Shown here: one piece after another, positions 22,500 through 24,927 of the stretch
How the letters are laid out: every line of letters begins with the position of its first letter
How positions within the stretch are numbered: the first letter of the stretch is position 1
IMG/VR virus record: IMGVR_UViG_3300050821_023988
Span: 1 to 24,927 of that record
Length of the DNA stretch: 24,927 bases
Origin: a virus
Strand: one strand, 5' to 3'
Notes under the pieces: model-generated
The model's database searches: none
What the model was told of the DNA's origin: nothing
What the model saw: the letters and a program-made list of their open reading frames with translations, nothing else
Position numbers and translations under genes: made by a program

Positions 22500-22705
22500 G
22501 ATTACGCGACTTACGGCCGGCTCGGCCCGAAGCGTCGATACTGGCGCCGGCTAAAATGTGTGCCGGTCGGTGCTGGTTCTTTATATTCTTGAGGCCAGCG
22601 CAGCTACCGACTACGCTTGCGGTGTACAAAGAACGCCGTCGGAGCAGTGGACTGGCACTGCGTCCTAATCTCGCCATCGTAGGCAAACTTATACAGGAGA
22701 TTGGG
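22411..22705. other. Divergent region between terminase and lipoprotein genes
   Basis: A 295-base region separating the leftward phage operon from rightward host-like genes. It should contain the start of the phage late transcript or the trace of upstream phage genes, but I see no promoter I would defend. A minus-strand frame of 64 codons (22686-22492) is basic and has no recognisable motif. The AGGAG at 22695-22699 serves the downstream plus-strand gene. Confidence 0.4.
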
Positions 22706-23155
22706 GTGTTCGGTCAAGCCTTTTTTCCTAGCCTTGGGCGTTCGCCATTAGGTGTGGCCGTTAGCCTTAATTGTCTGTGGCTTCTGGTTGCCTGCACTGG
22801 GGACGCGGGTGAGCGCCTGCAATCCGGGCGGGTGCTGCCGTGGGCTGGGCTCGAGGGGCGCTGGGTGGGCCCGGTTACCCCCTCTGACCCTGGATGTGGG
22901 GTTGGAGTCGTAGGGCTGATGTCCATAGGTAGTGATACGTTTGCTTTCGACCCTTTCCAGAGCACTGCCGTGCTGCGAGGTAAGGTCGGCTCCGCAGGAG
23001 ATCTCGTGGGCAAGGCGACTCGCCCCGTTCTAGCAGGGAGTTCCATCACGATGGAGTTTCTGGGACGGGTTACGCGCTCGGAGAGCGACGAAAGAATCGT
23101 GGGAACGCTCATATCGGGGCGCTGTCATTGGTCTGTCATCTTATTTCGGGGCTAG
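22706..23155 (+). CDS. Putative small lipoprotein of unknown function
   Basis: I choose GTG 22706, six bases after AGGAG (22695-22699), giving 149 residues; a longer ATG frame from 22556 lacks a ribosome binding site and would put the signal peptide far inside. The N-terminus 'GRSPLGVAVSLNCLWLLVAC' has a basic residue, a hydrophobic core and a lipobox-like LVAC at residues 27-30, so Cys30 would be lipidated. The mature part has 'LEGRWVGPV', 'GVVGLMSIGSDTFAFDPFQSTAVLRG' and a C-terminal 'EFLGRVTRSESDERIVGTLISGRCHWSVILFR', alternating beta strands that suggest a small beta barrel. Function is unknown. It resembles host genes more than phage genes and marks the phage/host or phage/other boundary. 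Confidence 0.6.
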   Translation: MFGQAFFPSLGRSPLGVAVSLNCLWLLVACTGDAGERLQSGRVLPWAGLEGRWVGPVTPSDPGCGVGVVGLMSIGSDTFAFDPFQSTAVLRGKVGSAGDLVGKATRPVLAGSSITMEFLGRVTRSESDERIVGTLISGRCHWSVILFRG

Positions 23156-23174
23156 CAGCCGGCTATCCCTCTCT

Positions 23175-23192
23175 ATTCACGGACATTCACGG
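23175..23192 (+). repeat. Direct repeat ATTCACGG x2 upstream of a promoter
   Basis: Two copies of ATTCACGG at 23175-23182 and 23185-23192, exactly 10 bases apart (one helical turn), lie 14 bases upstream of the -35 hexamer at 23207. Same-face direct repeats at this place are a typical activator or repressor site. Function is inferred. Confidence 0.4.
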
Positions 23193-23206
23193 TTTTTTCC
23201 CAGAAA

Positions 23207-23234
23207 CTGACAGTGAACTGATCGTTGGTATACT
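23207..23234 (+). promoter_or_regulatory. Candidate sigma-70-type promoter
   Basis: CTGACA (23207-23212, five of six matches to TTGACA) and TATACT (23229-23234, five of six matches to TATAAT) are separated by 16 bases. The leader to the next start codon (23330) is about 90 bases. It stands between the lipoprotein gene and the receiver-like gene and would drive the latter. Confidence 0.5.
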
Positions 23235-23329
23235 TTAACAAGCGACGCTTTGGTCGCACACTCACGGATGTCGCTAACGGGCTAAATCTTATCCGCAAGG
23301 CCCGAGGTTGGATGATTTTGGAGGTAACA

Positions 23330-23803
23330 ATGACCTATATGCAGCAATTGATCGAGATCGGTTCCACGGATAGCGCTGCCAACATAGAGCTGATTCGGCG
23401 GCATCCGCTGCTGTTGGTAGTTGAGGACGGGGACGCAATCGCCGCGGCGTTACAGCCAATATGTGACTTTCTTGATATCGCCGTTGAGAGGTTTCCCAGT
23501 GAACACGATCTTGCGGGAGCGCTGCGGGATTATCATCCAATGGCCGTCGTGGCTCACCTGGATTGTCAAGGGCAAGATGGGTGTCACGTCATGATGACTG
23601 TCGCGAAGTACGACCGCAGCCTGCCGATTCTGCTGCTCACCGGTGACGATCCTGCCTTAGCCGGCGCTGCCGACGCGGTCGAGGAACTGTGGGAACTTGA
23701 AATGGTGATAAAGTCCGCCAGATTGCCGAGCATAGGTGCAATCGTCGATTTCATCTTTCGCGCCGGCCGAAAGGGACGATGCACCCGACTACTACCTGTC
23801 TAA
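23330..23803 (+). CDS. Stand-alone receiver-like protein with altered phosphoacceptor
   Basis: ATG 23330 with an ideal GGAGGT 4 bases upstream gives 157 residues; earlier in-frame starts lack a ribosome binding site. Residues ~27-145 follow the CheY-like pattern. 'LLLVVEDGD' supplies the acidic pair Glu32-Asp33, 'LPILLLTGDD' the conserved Thr104, and 'MVIKSARLP' the conserved Lys128. At the end of strand 3, 'MAVVAHLDCQGQDG' places His76 where the phosphorylated Asp should be, with a nearby Asp78 that does not align. The 'GQDG' turn is preserved. There is no output domain; the C-terminus is basic ('FRAGRKGRCTRLLPV'). It may be a phosphorylation-independent adaptor. A promoter is visible upstream. 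The receiver call is fairly strong; its partners are unknown. Confidence 0.7.
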   Translation: MTYMQQLIEIGSTDSAANIELIRRHPLLLVVEDGDAIAAALQPICDFLDIAVERFPSEHDLAGALRDYHPMAVVAHLDCQGQDGCHVMMTVAKYDRSLPILLLTGDDPALAGAADAVEELWELEMVIKSARLPSIGAIVDFIFRAGRKGRCTRLLPV

Positions 23804-23824
23804 CTCGACAGTATCGGCTCATTC

Positions 23825-24927
23825 TGTGATCCGGCGTGGGAAAAAGGGCCCCCTTGGAGGAGTAATCGGCGTCCAATAGGGACCCCTCTGAAGGTGGGAT
23901 TCGCGACGGCTCCCTGGAAGGAAGGGAGCCTGGATCAGGATGCTGGTGGTGGAGACGGTCGCAAAAATCCGACGGAGTATTTTGTGCACGGCAAGCCGAT
24001 CAAAGCAATTTGCCGGGAACTGCGGGCATCGCGAAAAGTAGTTGTGCGGTCGGAGGGACCATGTTCGGCTGAGCTTCGCGCCCGGCGAGCCGTATCAGTT
24101 CGACTGGCGCCACGAGATCCGCGCTGATCAACAACACGAGCGTGACGGTGAACGTGGCGCATGTGCGGATGTGCCGCAGCCGGATGCTGTTCGTCGGTGC
24201 CTATCCGCGCGAGACGCAGGAGAGGGTGTTCGACGCGCGCGATCGGGCGTTCGCCTTCTTCAAAGGTGCCTGCCCCCATCGCATCTGCGACAATATGAAG
24301 ACGGCTGTTGATACGATCTTTGTCGGGCGTGAGCGCGCTTGCAAACGCCGACCCTTGCAAACTGGCAATGATTATCTGGTTCATCCTGTGGCCTCAGGCT
24401 GGGAGAAGAGACTGGTTAAGAACCAGGTCGGCCCGGTCCGGGAACGCTTCTTCACATCGCGGTCACGGGTGAAAAGCTATGAGGAGATGAACGCCTGGTT
24501 CCTTGATCAATGCGTCGCGCATGCTAAGGCCCATCGCCACCCTAAACAACACGACCGAACGGTCTGGGAGATGTTTGAGGCCGCGCGTCCCAGGCTGGTG
24601 CGATACACCGGGCGCTTCGACCGGTTCCACGCTGTGCCCGCCTCAGTCTCCAAAACCTTCCTCGTGCGGTTCGAGAACAACAGGTATTCCGTGGCGGTGA
24701 GCGCTGTCGGGCAGCCGGTGGAGACCCGGGCCTATGCTGAGCGGATCGAACTGCGCCAGGCAGGGCGTCCGGTTGGTGAGCGTGCCCGCTGCTTCGGGCG
24801 TGACCGGACAATATTCGACCCTGGCACTATATATACCCAGAATCCGCAAGATTTCGCTTGCCCGACGCGGGGCAGGTCTGACTCGATACGCGGCATGGCC
24901 GGGACAGTGCTCACACCAGCGGATCGG
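23825..24927 (+). mobile_element. Left part of a decayed IS21-family element
   Basis: The region starts near 23825-23828 (TGTGATCC...) with two related terminal units: AAAAAGGGCCCCCTT (from 23841) and CAATAGGGACCCCTC (from 23874), the multiple short terminal repeats usual at IS21-family ends. An istA pseudogene follows and runs toward the window edge. istB and the right end are not in the window. The exact end is uncertain because I cannot see a target duplication. Confidence 0.7.
23940..24830 (+). pseudogene. istA: Degenerate istA transposase (IS21 family)
   Basis: Three or more frames together recover IstA: 'MLVVETVAKIRR' from ATG 23940, then 'EYFVHGKPIKAICRELRASRK' (the N-terminal helix-turn-helix) one frame over. 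An internal deletion of roughly 80-90 codons follows, then 'LSFAPGEPYQFDWRHEI' with the first catalytic Asp, another frameshift, and 'LINNTSVTVNVAHVRMC' onward in a frame open to the window end. 'RICDNMKTAVD' carries the second Asp. The normal 'GQVENQVG' reads 'RLVKNQVG', so the expected catalytic Glu is Lys. The recognisable IstA similarity fades after 'FGRDRTIFDP' near 24828, suggesting another junction. The pieces cannot give an active enzyme. Confidence 0.8.

Noticed and set aside
22492-22686. 64-codon minus-strand ORF as small terminase
   Set aside because: No ribosome binding site and no helix-turn-helix-like pattern; basic low-complexity sequence more typical of a chance ORF.
23760-23824. 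Terminator after the receiver-like gene
   Set aside because: CTGTC...GACAG can form only a 5-bp stem and is not followed by a T-run.
24732-24914. Minus-strand ORFs at the right edge
   Set aside because: Antisense to the istA-like frame for most of their length; no motif recognised, although sequence right of 24828 may belong to another element.

Overview
The window looks like the late (structural) half of a contractile-tailed temperate phage, i.e. a prophage or prophage remnant, in an alphaproteobacterium. I favour the Acetobacteraceae because the two flanking host-like genes and the IS701/IS5/IS21 remnants resemble what I remember from acetic acid bacteria and relatives; this is inference, and no taxonomic marker is present. 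Phage genes occupy the minus strand almost without gaps from about 22410 down to 1. Host-like or mobile DNA fills 22700-24927, on the plus strand.

Read in the direction of transcription (right to left), the order is: terminase large subunit (22410), portal (20981), scaffold-like protein (19566), major capsid protein (19112), a 306-base gap, three neck/connector/tail-completion genes (17486-15654), a 49-residue micro-gene (15640), tail sheath (15485), tail tube (13916), and a tail assembly chaperone (13482) with a very clear programmed -1 frameshift signal. A short tape-measure-like ORF follows (12926). Next come transposase wreckage (10745-11810), gpU-like and gpX/LysM-like tail genes, the P2-type baseplate set gpD-gpV-gpW-gpJ-gpI (9769-5960), and a receptor-binding cassette of five genes, three of them fibre-like (5931-1). 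From the sheath onward the order is essentially that of a P2/Mu-type contractile tail; capsid and terminase are present, so this is not a headless tailocin.

Most structural genes are intact, overlap by 1-4 bases or sit a few bases apart, and have Shine-Dalgarno sequences, so they look like one late operon. Two signs of decay stand out. A degenerate IS701-type transposase abuts an IS5-type fragment inside the tail operon. The best-supported start of the tape-measure gene (GGAGG, then an ATGA overlap) runs into two tandem in-frame stops after nine codons. No integrase, repressor, lysis genes, clear small terminase or attachment site is visible, so the element is either cut by the window or defective.

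To the right, divergent from terminase, are a putative lipoprotein gene (22706-23155), a promoter with upstream direct repeats, and a single-domain receiver-like protein whose phosphoacceptor aspartate appears to be histidine (23330-23803). The window ends in a decayed IS21-type istA (23940 onward) with frameshifts, an internal deletion and a Glu-to-Lys change at the expected catalytic glutamate.

I do not see a wholly new system. The strongest specific observations are the frameshift signal (slippery heptamer plus two-tier hairpin), the tape-measure start lesion, the pseudo-receiver protein and the micro-gene before the sheath.
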